Assembly: GCA_020445335.1 (NCBI GenBank) | Contig: JAGRGU010000064.1 | Location: 1,538-33,549 of the forward strand | From: Gammaproteobacteria bacterium | GTDB lineage: Bacteria > Pseudomonadota > Gammaproteobacteria > Chromatiales > Chromatiaceae | Direction: 5' to 3' | DNA length: 32,012 nt | Shown here: in pieces, positions 8,002 through 15,959 of the stretch | Layout of the letters: every line of letters begins with the position of its first letter | Position numbering within the stretch: the stretch's first letter is position 1 | Made by a program: the position numbers and the translations under genes | Notes under the pieces: generated by a model | Seen by the model: the letters and a program-made list of their open reading frames with translations, nothing else | What the model was told of the DNA's origin: nothing | The model's database searches: none

Positions 8002-10419
8002 GTGAATATCCGCAGCAAGCTGCTCCTGGTTTTCGGACTGGGACTGGCGTTCAACATGGCCATCGGTCTGTACGCGATCGATGTCCTGAAACAGGCGACC
8101 CATCGTGCCGCCGAAGTGGGCCAGCATGCATCCCGCATCGTCAACACCAGTCTGACGGCGCAGGTTCACTTCAAGAAACAGGTGCAGGAGTGGAAGGATA
8201 TCCTGCTGCGCGCGCATGAAGCCGCCCTATACGGCAAACACCTGCGACAGTTCATCGACCAGGAGAAGCTGACACGCAAAAGCATCGGCGAGTTGCTTTC
8301 GCTGCTGGAGCAGGAGTCAGAGGCCGAACGCTATGCCAAGCAGTTTCTTACCGCGCACGCACAGTTGGGCGTGCAGTATCGCGATGCGCTAAAGCAGTTT
8401 CAACCGGGTGCGAAGGAGAGCATATTTCTCGTCGATCGCACGGTGCTGGGCATAGACCGTCAACCCACCGATCTGATCGATCGCGTAGTCGAATCGGTGC
8501 AGCGCGAAACCAACGACAAACTCGCCGTGATCAACGCCGAGGTGACCCGCATCGAGCACGAGAATCTGGCATTGACCATCATCGGCATGAGCTGCGCGAT
8601 TCTGTTGATGGTATGGCTCGTCGACCGCACCGTGGGCAGGCCGATCGCCGCCGCCACCGGCGTCGCGCAGCGCATCTCCGAAGGACGGCTGGACAACACG
8701 ATCGACGCACGCGGCAGCGACGAGGCGGCGCGTCTGCTCAAGGCGCTGGACTACATGCAGCGCAGCCTCAGCGACTACCAGGAGAGCCTGCGCCGCAGCG
8801 AGGCCCGCACGCGCCTGCTGCTCGACTCCTCCGGTGAAGGGATCTACGGCCTCGATGTGGACGGCCGCTGTACCTTCTGCAACCCGGCGGCGATGCGGCT
8901 ACTGGGGTACAGCAACGTCGCGGCGCTGATCGGCAAGGATATTCACAGTCTGATTCACTACTGCCGTGCCGATCGCTCGCCGCTGCCGGCGGCGGAGTGC
9001 AGCGTTTTGCAGACCTTGCGGTCCGGCCGGGAGACGCACGTCGACGACGAGCTCTTCTGGCGCGCGGACGGCAGCGGTTTCCCGGTCGAATACCGCTCCC
9101 ATCCGATCCATCAGGACGGCCGGATAATCGGCGCCGTGGTCACCTTCTCCGACATCACCCGGCGGCGCAGGAACGAGCAGGCACTGCGCGATGCCCACTC
9201 GGCGCTGGCCGCCGAGCGCGCCAGCCTGGCGCAGCGCGTGGAAGAGCGCACACGCGAGCTGCACCTGGTCAACCTCGAGCTGGCCCGCACCGCCCGCGCC
9301 AAGGATGAATTTCTCGCCACCATGAGCCACGAGCTGCGCACCCCGCTCACTTCTATCCTCGGCATCTCCGAGATGCTGGTTGATCAGCTCTACGGTCCGC
9401 TGCAGCAGCAGCAGATCAAGGTGATCGACACCATCCACGAGAGCGGCAACCACCTGCTGACGCTGATCAACGACATCCTCGACGTGGTCAAGGTCGAGGC
9501 GGGCAAGATGGAGCTGGCCTGGGATACGGTGCCGGTGGTGCAGCTGTGCGAGGCAAGCCTGCGGCTGATCGGACAATCGGCGAAGCGTAAGAAGCTGCAG
9601 GTGACCTCGGAGCTGGATCCGCTCTGCGGTACGCTGCAGTGCGATGCCAGACGCATGAAGCAGCTGCTTGTGAATCTGCTCGGCAATGCGGTCAAGTTCA
9701 CCCCCGAAGGCGGATCCATCGGACTCAGGGTCTCCACCGACAACGCCAAGGGCCAGATCTGCTTCACCGTCTGGGATACCGGCATCGGTATCCCAGAGGA
9801 GCTGCAGCGAAAGCTGTTTCAGCCCTTTGTCCAGCTCGACAGTCAGCTGACCCGCCGTTACAGCGGTACCGGACTGGGACTGGCGCTGGTCTACCGCATG
9901 GCGGAGCTGCACGGCGGCCGCGTCAGCGTCGAGAGCACCCCCGGCGAGGGGTCGCGTTTCAGCGTCCACCTGCCCTGGCAAACCGAGCAGGTGATGCAGG
10001 AGGCCGCGCTGGAGAAGAGCTATCAGCAGGCGGCCGACCCGGTGCGCGGAAGACCCAGACTGCTGTTGGCGGACGACAACAAGATCAACGCCGACATGTT
10101 GGCGCGCTATCTCCGCAGCATGGGTTACGAGGTCACTCTTGCGCCGGACGGCGTCGAAGTGGTCGCCTCCGCGCTGGCAGATCCGCCGGACATCATCCTG
10201 ATGGATATACAGCTGCCGAACATGGACGGCCTGGAAGCGACACGGCGGCTGCGCGGCCATGCCAGACTGCGCAACACACCGATCATCGCGCTTACCGCGC
10301 TGGCGATGCCGGGCGACCGGGAGCGCTGTCTCGAGGCGGGCGTCAACGACTATCTGAGCAAACCGGTGGGGTTGAAGGAGTTGCACCAGGTGCTCCACTC
10401 CTGGCTCGACGAAGGATGA
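8002..10419 (+). CDS. Membrane hybrid histidine kinase (HAMP-PAS-HisKA-HATPase-REC)
   Basis: Sensor kinase of 805 residues. Domain order: membrane helix 7-27; periplasmic sensor about 28-188, mostly helical, with no named domain I recognise; second helix 189-207; HAMP about 208-262; PAS about 268-388; coiled coil 390-432; HisKA with phospho-acceptor H443 in SHELRTP; HATPase about 545-657 with N558 and N562 (N box), DTGIGI and GTGLGL; receiver domain 685-803 with acidic pair D691/D692, phospho-acceptor D735, T765 and K787. The start is GTG, 18 bases after the glpK stop, without an obvious Shine-Dalgarno sequence. No separate response regulator or HPt gene is adjacent, so its output partner is encoded elsewhere. 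Co-transcription with glpK is possible, but a link to glycerol is only positional. Confidence 0.9.
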   Translation: MNIRSKLLLVFGLGLAFNMAIGLYAIDVLKQATHRAAEVGQHASRIVNTSLTAQVHFKKQVQEWKDILLRAHEAALYGKHLRQFIDQEKLTRKSIGELLSLLEQESEAERYAKQFLTAHAQLGVQYRDALKQFQPGAKESIFLVDRTVLGIDRQPTDLIDRVVESVQRETNDKLAVINAEVTRIEHENLALTIIGMSCAILLMVWLVDRTVGRPIAAATGVAQRISEGRLDNTIDARGSDEAARLLKALDYMQRSLSDYQESLRRSEARTRLLLDSSGEGIYGLDVDGRCTFCNPAAMRLLGYSNVAALIGKDIHSLIHYCRADRSPLPAAECSVLQTLRSGRETHVDDELFWRADGSGFPVEYRSHPIHQDGRIIGAVVTFSDITRRRRNEQALRDAHSALAAERASLAQRVEERTRELHLVNLELARTARAKDEFLATMSHELRTPLTSILGISEMLVDQLYGPLQQQQIKVIDTIHESGNHLLTLINDILDVVKVEAGKMELAWDTVPVVQLCEASLRLIGQSAKRKKLQVTSELDPLCGTLQCDARRMKQLLVNLLGNAVKFTPEGGSIGLRVSTDNAKGQICFTVWDTGIGIPEELQRKLFQPFVQLDSQLTRRYSGTGLGLALVYRMAELHGGRVSVESTPGEGSRFSVHLPWQTEQVMQEAALEKSYQQAADPVRGRPRLLLADDNKINADMLARYLRSMGYEVTLAPDGVEVVASALADPPDIILMDIQLPNMDGLEATRRLRGHARLRNTPIIALTALAMPGDRERCLEAGVNDYLSKPVGLKELHQVLHSWLDEG

Positions 10420-10451
10420 TCCGGCGGCGGTTTCCGTAATAGAATCGCGCG

Positions 10452-10823
10452 GTGGCAAATCTCTTCGCAAAACTTACGCGCTGCAGCGACCTCCTGGCGA
10501 TCACCTGGGCGCTGACCATCGCCGTGCTCTCGCTGACCCCGCTGCAGCGCCTGCCGCTGGCGACCCCCTTCAGCGACAAGTTGAACCATTTCGCCGCCTA
10601 TGCGTTGCTTGGTCTGCTCGCATACCTGGCACGCAGCGGCCGCGCACCCTGGCTGCTCTGGCCGTTGCTGCTGACGCTCTACGGCGGCCTGATAGAACTG
10701 CTGCAACCCTATGTCAACCGTCACGCCGAATGGCTGGACCTGGCGGCCAACGGCCTGGGGGCGTTGGCAGGCGTCCTGCTGGCGCGACGACTGCAGGTGA
10801 TGATTACCGGTGGGAGCACCTGA
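10452..10823 (+). CDS. VanZ-like small membrane protein
   Basis: Integral membrane protein of 123 residues with about four hydrophobic helices (roughly 14-32, 45-62, 66-86 and 95-112). The stretch SDKLNHFAAYALLGLL and the later glutamate-containing helix (GGLIELLQPYVNRHAEWLD) are characteristic of the VanZ-like family. That family is named for a teicoplanin-resistance protein, but most members have no known function. The start is GTG at 10452. It lies 32 bases after the hybrid kinase and six bases before the next gene, so it is part of a compact plus-strand run. Membership of the family is clear; no role can be assigned. Confidence 0.8.
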   Translation: MANLFAKLTRCSDLLAITWALTIAVLSLTPLQRLPLATPFSDKLNHFAAYALLGLLAYLARSGRAPWLLWPLLLTLYGGLIELLQPYVNRHAEWLDLAANGLGALAGVLLARRLQVMITGGST

Positions 10824-10829
10824 AGGACG

Positions 10830-11450
10830 ATGGAACCGCGTGCCCTCCGCTTCGTCGTCGCCCTACCCTCGGAGGCGAAACCGATCAACCGTCACTTCGG
10901 TCTGGTGCGCGACAACCGGGCCGAGGCATTTTCGCTCTACCGCAACGGTTCGGCGGCGCTGGTGATCAGTGGCGTCGGCAGCGACCTGGCCGCCCGGGCG
11001 ACCGAATGGTTGCACGGCTATCTACCGCAGCCGGCCATCTGGTTCAACGTCGGCATCGCCGGACACCCGCATCGCGCCATCGGTGAAGCGCTGCTGGCAC
11101 ATCGCATAGTCGACCGGCAGAGCGGCCGGGAGTGGCAACGCAGCTACCCCGGGTTCCCCTGTTCCAGCGCCTCTCTGATCACCTGCATCGAGCCGGAGCG
11201 GGACTACCCCGACGACGCCCTCTACGATATGGAGGGGGCCAGTTTTTACGCCGCGCTCGATGCCGCCGGCGCGGAGCACACCGGCCACTGCTTCAAGATC
11301 GTCTCCGACAATCTTCACAACCCGGTCGAGCAGATCAATCGCGAACTGATCAACGGTTTGATGGAGCAGAACCTGCCGTTGCTGGAGCGCCTCTGTCACC
11401 TCTTAACCGATACTTCGCAACGAGAGCCTGGCGAGAGTGAGCGCAACTGA
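10830..11450 (+). CDS. Nucleoside phosphorylase/nucleosidase family protein
   Basis: Cytoplasmic protein of 206 residues in the PNP/UDP-phosphorylase superfamily, slightly shorter than MTA/SAH nucleosidase (about 230). Active-site landmarks are in place: E15 in ALPSEAKPI (base-side glutamate), the glycine segment SGVG at 47-50, M134-E135 in YDMEGAS (ribose contacts) and D160 in KIVSDN (purine-contacting acid). It therefore looks catalytically competent. Which N-glycosidic substrate it cleaves cannot be read from the sequence; possibilities include methylthioadenosine-like compounds and adenosyl-hopane as for HpnG. Its ATG is six bases after the VanZ-like gene, and its last 14 bases overlap the next gene, so the three are probably co-translated. 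Confidence 0.75.
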   Translation: MEPRALRFVVALPSEAKPINRHFGLVRDNRAEAFSLYRNGSAALVISGVGSDLAARATEWLHGYLPQPAIWFNVGIAGHPHRAIGEALLAHRIVDRQSGREWQRSYPGFPCSSASLITCIEPERDYPDDALYDMEGASFYAALDAAGAEHTGHCFKIVSDNLHNPVEQINRELINGLMEQNLPLLERLCHLLTDTSQREPGESERN

Positions 11451-12162
11451 CACCGAAGCCGGCTTTCTCGTCACCGGCGCCAGTCGTGGCATCGGCCGCG
11501 CCGTGGCGCAACGGCTGCTGGATGAGGGGCGCCATGTGATCGGCCTGGCAAGGCGTTTCGACGACGAGCTGCTGTCGCGCAATCAGTTCGACGCGGTCGC
11601 AATCGATCTGGCGCAGCTCGATCAATTGCCGCAACGGCTGAAACAGCTGCAGCGCGCTCATCCGCTGCCGTCAGGTATCATCTGCGCGGCCGGCCAGGGC
11701 CGCTTCGGCGCCCTGGAGCAGTTCTCCGCGACGCAGATCCGCAACCTCGTCGATCTCAATCTCACCAGTCAGATACTGCTCGCCCGTGAATATCTGCCGG
11801 CGATGAAACAGCGTGGCTCGGGTACCATCATTTTCATCGGCTCCGAAGCAGCGCTCTCCGGTGGCGCCCGGGGGGCGGTCTACAGCGCCACCAAATTCGC
11901 CTTGCGCGGTTTCGTCCAGTCGCTGCGCGCGGAGTGCAGCGCCAGCGGCGTGCGCATCGGCATCGTCAACCCGGGCATGGTTGACAGCAGCTTCTTCGAC
12001 GATCTCAATTTCCGTCCCGGAGGCCAAGCCGACCAGCACCTGACCGCGGAGGATGTCGCACACGCCATCGCGCTGATGCTGGCTGCGCGCCCAGGCGCGG
12101 TCATCGACGAGATCAATCTGTCGCCGCAGAAACGGGTGATCGATTTCGGCGACAGGGAGTAA
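11437..12162 (+). CDS. Short-chain dehydrogenase/reductase (SDR) family protein
   Basis: NAD(P)-dependent oxidoreductase of 241 residues, classical SDR length. The nucleotide-binding TGASRGIG motif is at 13-20, with arginine next to the glycines and further arginines at 39-40 favouring NADP. CAAG follows at 83-86. The catalytic triad is S136, Y149 and K153 (YSATK). The substrate is unknown. I accept the GTG at 11437, which gives a 14-base overlap with the preceding gene and leaves only seven residues before the first strand; a later start would damage the Rossmann fold. It is the last gene of the run and ends facing mobB ten bases away. Confidence 0.85.
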   Translation: MSATDTEAGFLVTGASRGIGRAVAQRLLDEGRHVIGLARRFDDELLSRNQFDAVAIDLAQLDQLPQRLKQLQRAHPLPSGIICAAGQGRFGALEQFSATQIRNLVDLNLTSQILLAREYLPAMKQRGSGTIIFIGSEAALSGGARGAVYSATKFALRGFVQSLRAECSASGVRIGIVNPGMVDSSFFDDLNFRPGGQADQHLTAEDVAHAIALMLAARPGAVIDEINLSPQKRVIDFGDRE

Positions 12163-12165
12163 GCG

Positions 12166-12182
12166 GCGCCGGCTACCGGCGC
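12166..12182. terminator. Hairpin between convergent SDR gene and mobB
   Basis: A perfect inverted repeat with a 7-bp GC-only stem (GCGCCGG, loop CTA, CCGGCGC) starts four bases after the SDR stop and overlaps the mobB stop codon. It works in both orientations. A T-rich tail is lacking, so termination would rely on stem strength or on Rho. Confidence 0.45.
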
Positions 12183-12742
12183 TTCATCTCCCCCCCCGCG
12201 GCGATAAACTCCACGACGAAATCGGCGATGGTTTGCGGGTCGTTGAGATCGAGCAGCGGCAGCCGGGTATCGATCTCTCCGGGCGCGTCGGTGGCGACGG
12301 CGATCACGTCGGGATCAGCGGGAAAGATCAGCGGCTTCCCCAGCCCGGACCGGTGCAGTTCGATCTTCGGAATGGACTCGTGCTTGAAGCCCTCGACGAT
12401 GATCAGGTCGAGAATCGACCGGTCCATGCGCTGCAACATCTCGCCGAGATCGGGATCGCGGCCGCTCTGCTCGTCTTCCTCGAGATCGACCATCAACGCC
12501 CAGCGTCTTCCCGAAGCGATCATCATCTCCGTCGCGCCGGCCTTGCGCAGCCGGAAACTGTCCTTGCCGGGATGATCGATCTCGAAATGGTGGTGGCTGT
12601 GTTTGATGACTCCTACCTTGAACCCCATGCGCCTCAACAACGGCAGCAGATTGACCAGCAACGTGGTCTTGCCAGTGCCGCTGTAGGCGCAAAAACCGAG
12701 TACCGGCGGGTCGCCTGCTGCGGTTCGACTGTTCCGATTCAT
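12173..12742 (-). CDS. mobB: Molybdopterin-guanine dinucleotide biosynthesis adaptor MobB
   Basis: GTP-binding accessory protein for the last step of molybdenum cofactor maturation, acting with MobA. Length is 189 residues from the ATG at 12742 (MNRNSRTAAG), a typical size. The P-loop is GTGKTT in the segment CAYSGTGKTT near residue 25. It is followed by the family segment VGVIKHSHHHFEIDHPGKDS and by IVEGFKHE. An AGG seven bases before this ATG supports it; the frame extends 18 codons upstream without similar support. An eight-base C run (12190-12197) near the 3' end encodes the glycines of the C terminus and could be a sequencing or slippage hot spot. No other moco gene is in the window. Confidence 0.92.
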   Translation of the reverse strand: MNRNSRTAAGDPPVLGFCAYSGTGKTTLLVNLLPLLRRMGFKVGVIKHSHHHFEIDHPGKDSFRLRKAGATEMMIASGRRWALMVDLEEDEQSGRDPDLGEMLQRMDRSILDLIIVEGFKHESIPKIELHRSGLGKPLIFPADPDVIAVATDAPGEIDTRLPLLDLNDPQTIADFVVEFIAAGGEMKRR

Positions 12743-12994
12743 GTAATAACCTGAACTCCCAGCGTTTCTTACGACAAGATGAGCCTGTGCACGCAATCCT
12801 TGGCGCAGCGCTGAATTCTAACTCCAACCGCTATCCGGTGCAGGTGCGCCCCTCATCACGTCGCTGGAATTACCTTATAGATTATATTATTTTCGATCTC
12901 CGTCTCGCGCATCGGTTGGCGACACGATCCACTTCGCAGTCCCTACAAAAAAATAAAGCGCCGCCGCACGCTGGGCGCTACGGAGGTGAAAACG
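12743..12994. promoter_or_regulatory. Divergent mobB/prk intergenic region
   Basis: This 252-bp gap between divergent starts holds no convincing gene. An AT-rich patch at about 12872-12897 contains overlapping TATA-like hexamers on both strands and is the likeliest promoter area, but I cannot identify a matching -35 with confidence. AGCGCC at 12957-12962 and GGCGCT at 12974-12979 form a small stem just before the GGAGGTG of prk. Control by a CbbR-type regulator is plausible, but no clear site is visible. Confidence 0.35.
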
Positions 12995-13891
12995 ATGGGC
13001 AAGAGTCATAACAAGTGCTATCCGGTAGTCGCCGTAACCGGCTCCTCGGGAGCCGGAACCACCAGCGTAAAAGAGGCGTTCGGCCACGTCTTCTTCCGCG
13101 AGAACATCCGCGCAATCCTGATCGAGGGCGACAGCTTCCACCGCTATGATCGCAATGCGATGCGGCATGCGGTTCGGGCCGCACGCAAGGCAGGGCGCAC
13201 GCTGAGCCATTTCGGTCGTGAGGCCAATCTTTTCGATGAGCTGGCCGAACTTTTCCGCACCTATCGCGAGACCGGCGGCGGGCGGCGCCGCTTCTATCTC
13301 CACTCCGACGAGGAGGCGCAACCCTGGGGACTGAATGCGGGCCAGTTCACTCCCTGGGAGGAGATCAACGAGCCGTCAGATCTGCTGATGTACGAGGGGT
13401 TGCACGGCGGTGTGCCGGAGGTCGCCCCCTACGTCGATCTGCTGATCGGCGTGGTGCCGACGATCAATCTGGAGTGGATTCAGAAGATCCATCGCGACTG
13501 CCGCGAGCGGGGCTACACGCCGGAGGAGGTGGTCACCACCATCAAATCGCGCATGGACGACTACGTCGACTACATCACGCCGCAGTTCTCGCTGACCGAC
13601 ATCAACTTCCAGCGCATCCCGACGGTCGACACCTCAAACCCGTTCATCGCCCGCGACGTCCCCTCGGCCGATGAGAGCCTGGTGGTGATCCGCATCAAGA
13701 AGCGGCTGATCAAAAAGTTCGATATCAACCTGACGTTTCTTAAAAACATGATCGAGCACTCGTTTATCTCGCGCAGAAACACGCTGGTCGTCCCCGGGCC
13801 CAAGATGTCCCTGGCGATGGAGATCCTGATCACGCCGATCATCGAGCACCTGGTTGCCAGTAAACATAGCAAGAAGCGATACAAACGTTAG
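12995..13891 (+). CDS. prkB: Phosphoribulokinase
   Basis: Makes ribulose-1,5-bisphosphate from ribulose-5-phosphate and ATP, the step that feeds Rubisco in the Calvin-Benson-Bassham cycle. Length is 298 residues, as for the proteobacterial octameric class. The P-loop GSSGAGTT is at 16-23, and the acceptor-binding segment EGDSFHRYDR and the Walker B-like MYEGLHGG segment are present. I start at the ATG at 12995, because the upstream in-frame GTG at 12986 is part of the Shine-Dalgarno sequence itself (GGAGGTG, about six bases before the ATG). No Rubisco or other cbb gene is in the window, so this copy stands alone, divergent from mobB. This is the main evidence for autotrophic carbon fixation. 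Confidence 0.95.
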   Translation: MGKSHNKCYPVVAVTGSSGAGTTSVKEAFGHVFFRENIRAILIEGDSFHRYDRNAMRHAVRAARKAGRTLSHFGREANLFDELAELFRTYRETGGGRRRFYLHSDEEAQPWGLNAGQFTPWEEINEPSDLLMYEGLHGGVPEVAPYVDLLIGVVPTINLEWIQKIHRDCRERGYTPEEVVTTIKSRMDDYVDYITPQFSLTDINFQRIPTVDTSNPFIARDVPSADESLVVIRIKKRLIKKFDINLTFLKNMIEHSFISRRNTLVVPGPKMSLAMEILITPIIEHLVASKHSKKRYKR

Positions 13892-13950
13892 AGCACCACC
13901 CGATCGCCTGAGTGGCTGTCTGCGCAGGCGGCCTCTGCAGTCGCTGAGGG

Positions 13951-15084
13951 TCATATCCCGTGCATCGTCTCGGTGATCAGCATGTCGACCACGGCTTTCA
14001 ATGCCTCCTCGTCGGTGGCGCCCTCCTCGCGCGCGCGCTGGTAGGTCTGCACCTGCCAGTGCGCGCTGGTGCCGCGCTTGACGATCTCACGCGCATGATG
14101 CAATTCGTCGACGCAGTCGAAATACTCCGCATCCTCGTAGACCAGTTCGAACATCTCTTCCAGCAGCTCGGAGAAGGGAACCACGCTGCCGCGGCCGAAA
14201 TCGACCAGGCCATGGTCTACGCCGTAGCGCTGCGCCAGCCAGCGATTCTCGTCGATCAGGAAGCGCGAGTAGGTGCGCCAGCGCTGATTCCTGACCTTGA
14301 TGCGATAGAGCATACGCAGCCAGCAGAGGTAGATAGAGGCGATGCAGACCGCATCGTCGAGGCGTGTGCAGAGATCGGCGATGCGCATCTCCAGGGTCGG
14401 GAAACGGTGGCTCGGGCGGATGTCCCACCAGATTTTGGTGCTGTCCTCGATCAGGCCGGCGTTGATCATCACCTTGACGTAGCGCTGGTACTCGCCGTAG
14501 CTGTCGAACTGCTCCGGCAGACCGGTGCGCGGCATCTCGTTCCAGACCGCGATACGGTAGGATTTAAGTCCGGTATCCTCGCCGCGCCAGAAGGGTGAAG
14601 AGGTGCTCAACGCCAACAGGTGCGGCAGCAGATAGTTGGCCTGGTTCATCAGGTCGATACGCAGATCCTCGTCATCGATGCCGACGTGCACGTGCATGCC
14701 GCTGATCATCAGACGCCGCACCACCCCCTGCAGGTCGTGTTCCAGCACTGCGTAACGGTCCTTGCGCGTACGCCGCAGCGACTCCCAATCGGCGAAGGGG
14801 TGGGTCGAGGCGGCCATCACCGCCATGCCGTGCTGCTCGGCCACGCGCGCCACGGTACGCCGCAGCCGGGCCAGATCTGCGCGTGCCTCGCGAATCGAAC
14901 TGCAGACGCGCGTTCCCACCTCGATCTGCGACTGAAAGAACTCCGGTGTCACCTGCCCCTCCAGCAGCGCCTCGCAATCCGGCAACATGCTCTCCGGCAC
15001 CTCGGAGATCAGATTGCGGCTCTCGCGGTCCACCAGCAGGTACTCCTCCTCGATGCCAATGGTGAAACTCGGTTTGTTGAACAT
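13951..15084 (-). CDS. YbdK-type carboxylate-amine ligase (glutamate-cysteine ligase 2 family)
   Basis: Cytoplasmic ATP-dependent ligase of 377 residues, full length for the GCS2/YbdK family. The N-terminal family motif is IGIEEEYLLVD, with the metal/ATP-site glutamates E12-E14. The conserved segments SGMHVHVGI and RPSHRFPTLEMRI carry the rest of the active site. E. coli YbdK joins glutamate and cysteine weakly and its natural substrate is unsettled, so I do not call this glutathione synthesis. It is the last gene of a three-gene minus-strand operon, 15 bases after an N-formylglutamate amidohydrolase family gene. This neighbour suggests a shared glutamyl substrate. It faces prk; a 6-bp stem at 13905-13930 between them is a weak terminator candidate. 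Confidence 0.9.
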   Translation of the reverse strand: MFNKPSFTIGIEEEYLLVDRESRNLISEVPESMLPDCEALLEGQVTPEFFQSQIEVGTRVCSSIREARADLARLRRTVARVAEQHGMAVMAASTHPFADWESLRRTRKDRYAVLEHDLQGVVRRLMISGMHVHVGIDDEDLRIDLMNQANYLLPHLLALSTSSPFWRGEDTGLKSYRIAVWNEMPRTGLPEQFDSYGEYQRYVKVMINAGLIEDSTKIWWDIRPSHRFPTLEMRIADLCTRLDDAVCIASIYLCWLRMLYRIKVRNQRWRTYSRFLIDENRWLAQRYGVDHGLVDFGRGSVVPFSELLEEMFELVYEDAEYFDCVDELHHAREIVKRGTSAHWQVQTYQRAREEGATDEEALKAVVDMLITETMHGI

Positions 15085-15099
15085 TGTCGTTATTTCCGG

Positions 15100-15954
15100 T
15101 TATGTGTACTGGATTGTGTAGATCGCCGTATCCTCCAGGATCGGCGCCAGGGCATCACCCAGCAGCACCGCCCAGTGGTGCGCCCCGTCATGTTCGCGAA
15201 TCAGATCCTTGCGCAACTCGATTAGCACGTGCGGGTAACCCATGCGCTCGGCATGGGTCGGCAGCGTATATCCCTGCGGCTCGTTGGCATGATAAGGCTT
15301 GTTGTCACCGACGCAGACACTGGACCTCCCGGCCAGCCGTTCGATCAGCGGACGGGCGATGCGCCCGTCCCGATTCCAGAGCACACCGATGTGCCAGGGC
15401 CGCGGCGTATTGCAGCTCAGCGCCGGCGTAAAGCTGTGGATCGAGATCAGCGCCGGCACCAGTCCGCGCGCCCGCATATGCCGAATACGCTTGTCGATCG
15501 CACGGTGGTAGGGTTGGAAAAAACGCACGCGTCTGCGCTCGATCTCCTCCGTGTCGAGGCCGACATTGCCCGGAATCGTGAAACCGTCGCTCTGCGCGGG
15601 GATCGACTGCTGGTGTTCCGGGCTGCGATTAGGGTCGATCAGAAGACGGGAAAAACCACAGCGTATCAGCGGCGCGTCGAAACGGGCGGAGAGATAGCGG
15701 GCGACCTGGAAGGTGCCGATATCCCAGGCGATGTGGCGATGCCGCAGCTGCTCGCTCAGGCCAAGCGCATGCAACTCCTTGGGTATCGCATTGCTGCCGT
15801 GATCGCAGAGCAGAATCACGCGTGCCCGGCCGGTGGTGTTGAACACCTCCACCGGCACTGCATCCTCCGCCGAAAAACGCCATGCCGGCGTAACCGATTC
15901 GTCAGGTCGCAGGCTGCCCGTCACGCTTGTCCCGGTGCCGCCCTTACCAGCCAT
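15100..15954 (-). CDS. N-formylglutamate amidohydrolase family protein
   Basis: Protein of 284 residues in the N-formylglutamate amidohydrolase (FGase) family. Recognised from LLCDHGSNAIP near residue 48-58, the segment DIGTFQVARYLSARF, the signature GFSRLLIDPNRSPEH, and SIHSFTP later in the chain. Zinc-type hydrolysis of an N-acylated glutamate is the family reaction, best known in histidine breakdown (HutG). No hut genes are nearby, so that pathway is not supported. The start lies five bases after the DUF4197 stop and lacks a clear Shine-Dalgarno sequence, so coupling is likely. The next gene is a glutamate-type ligase, which may create or consume the same kind of compound. Confidence 0.85.
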   Translation of the reverse strand: MAGKGGTGTSVTGSLRPDESVTPAWRFSAEDAVPVEVFNTTGRARVILLCDHGSNAIPKELHALGLSEQLRHRHIAWDIGTFQVARYLSARFDAPLIRCGFSRLLIDPNRSPEHQQSIPAQSDGFTIPGNVGLDTEEIERRRVRFFQPYHRAIDKRIRHMRARGLVPALISIHSFTPALSCNTPRPWHIGVLWNRDGRIARPLIERLAGRSSVCVGDNKPYHANEPQGYTLPTHAERMGYPHVLIELRKDLIREHDGAHHWAVLLGDALAPILEDTAIYTIQYT

Positions 15955-15959
15955 GCGCG

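Noticed and set aside
8899..10470. Minus-strand open frame of 523 codons
   Set aside because: Complement of the hybrid kinase, whose HisKA, HATPase and receiver motifs are all in the plus-strand frame.
12190..12197. Eight-base C run in mobB as a phase-variation switch
   Set aside because: It affects only the last few codons, so a slip would change the tail and not the function. A sequencing-error hot spot is more likely.
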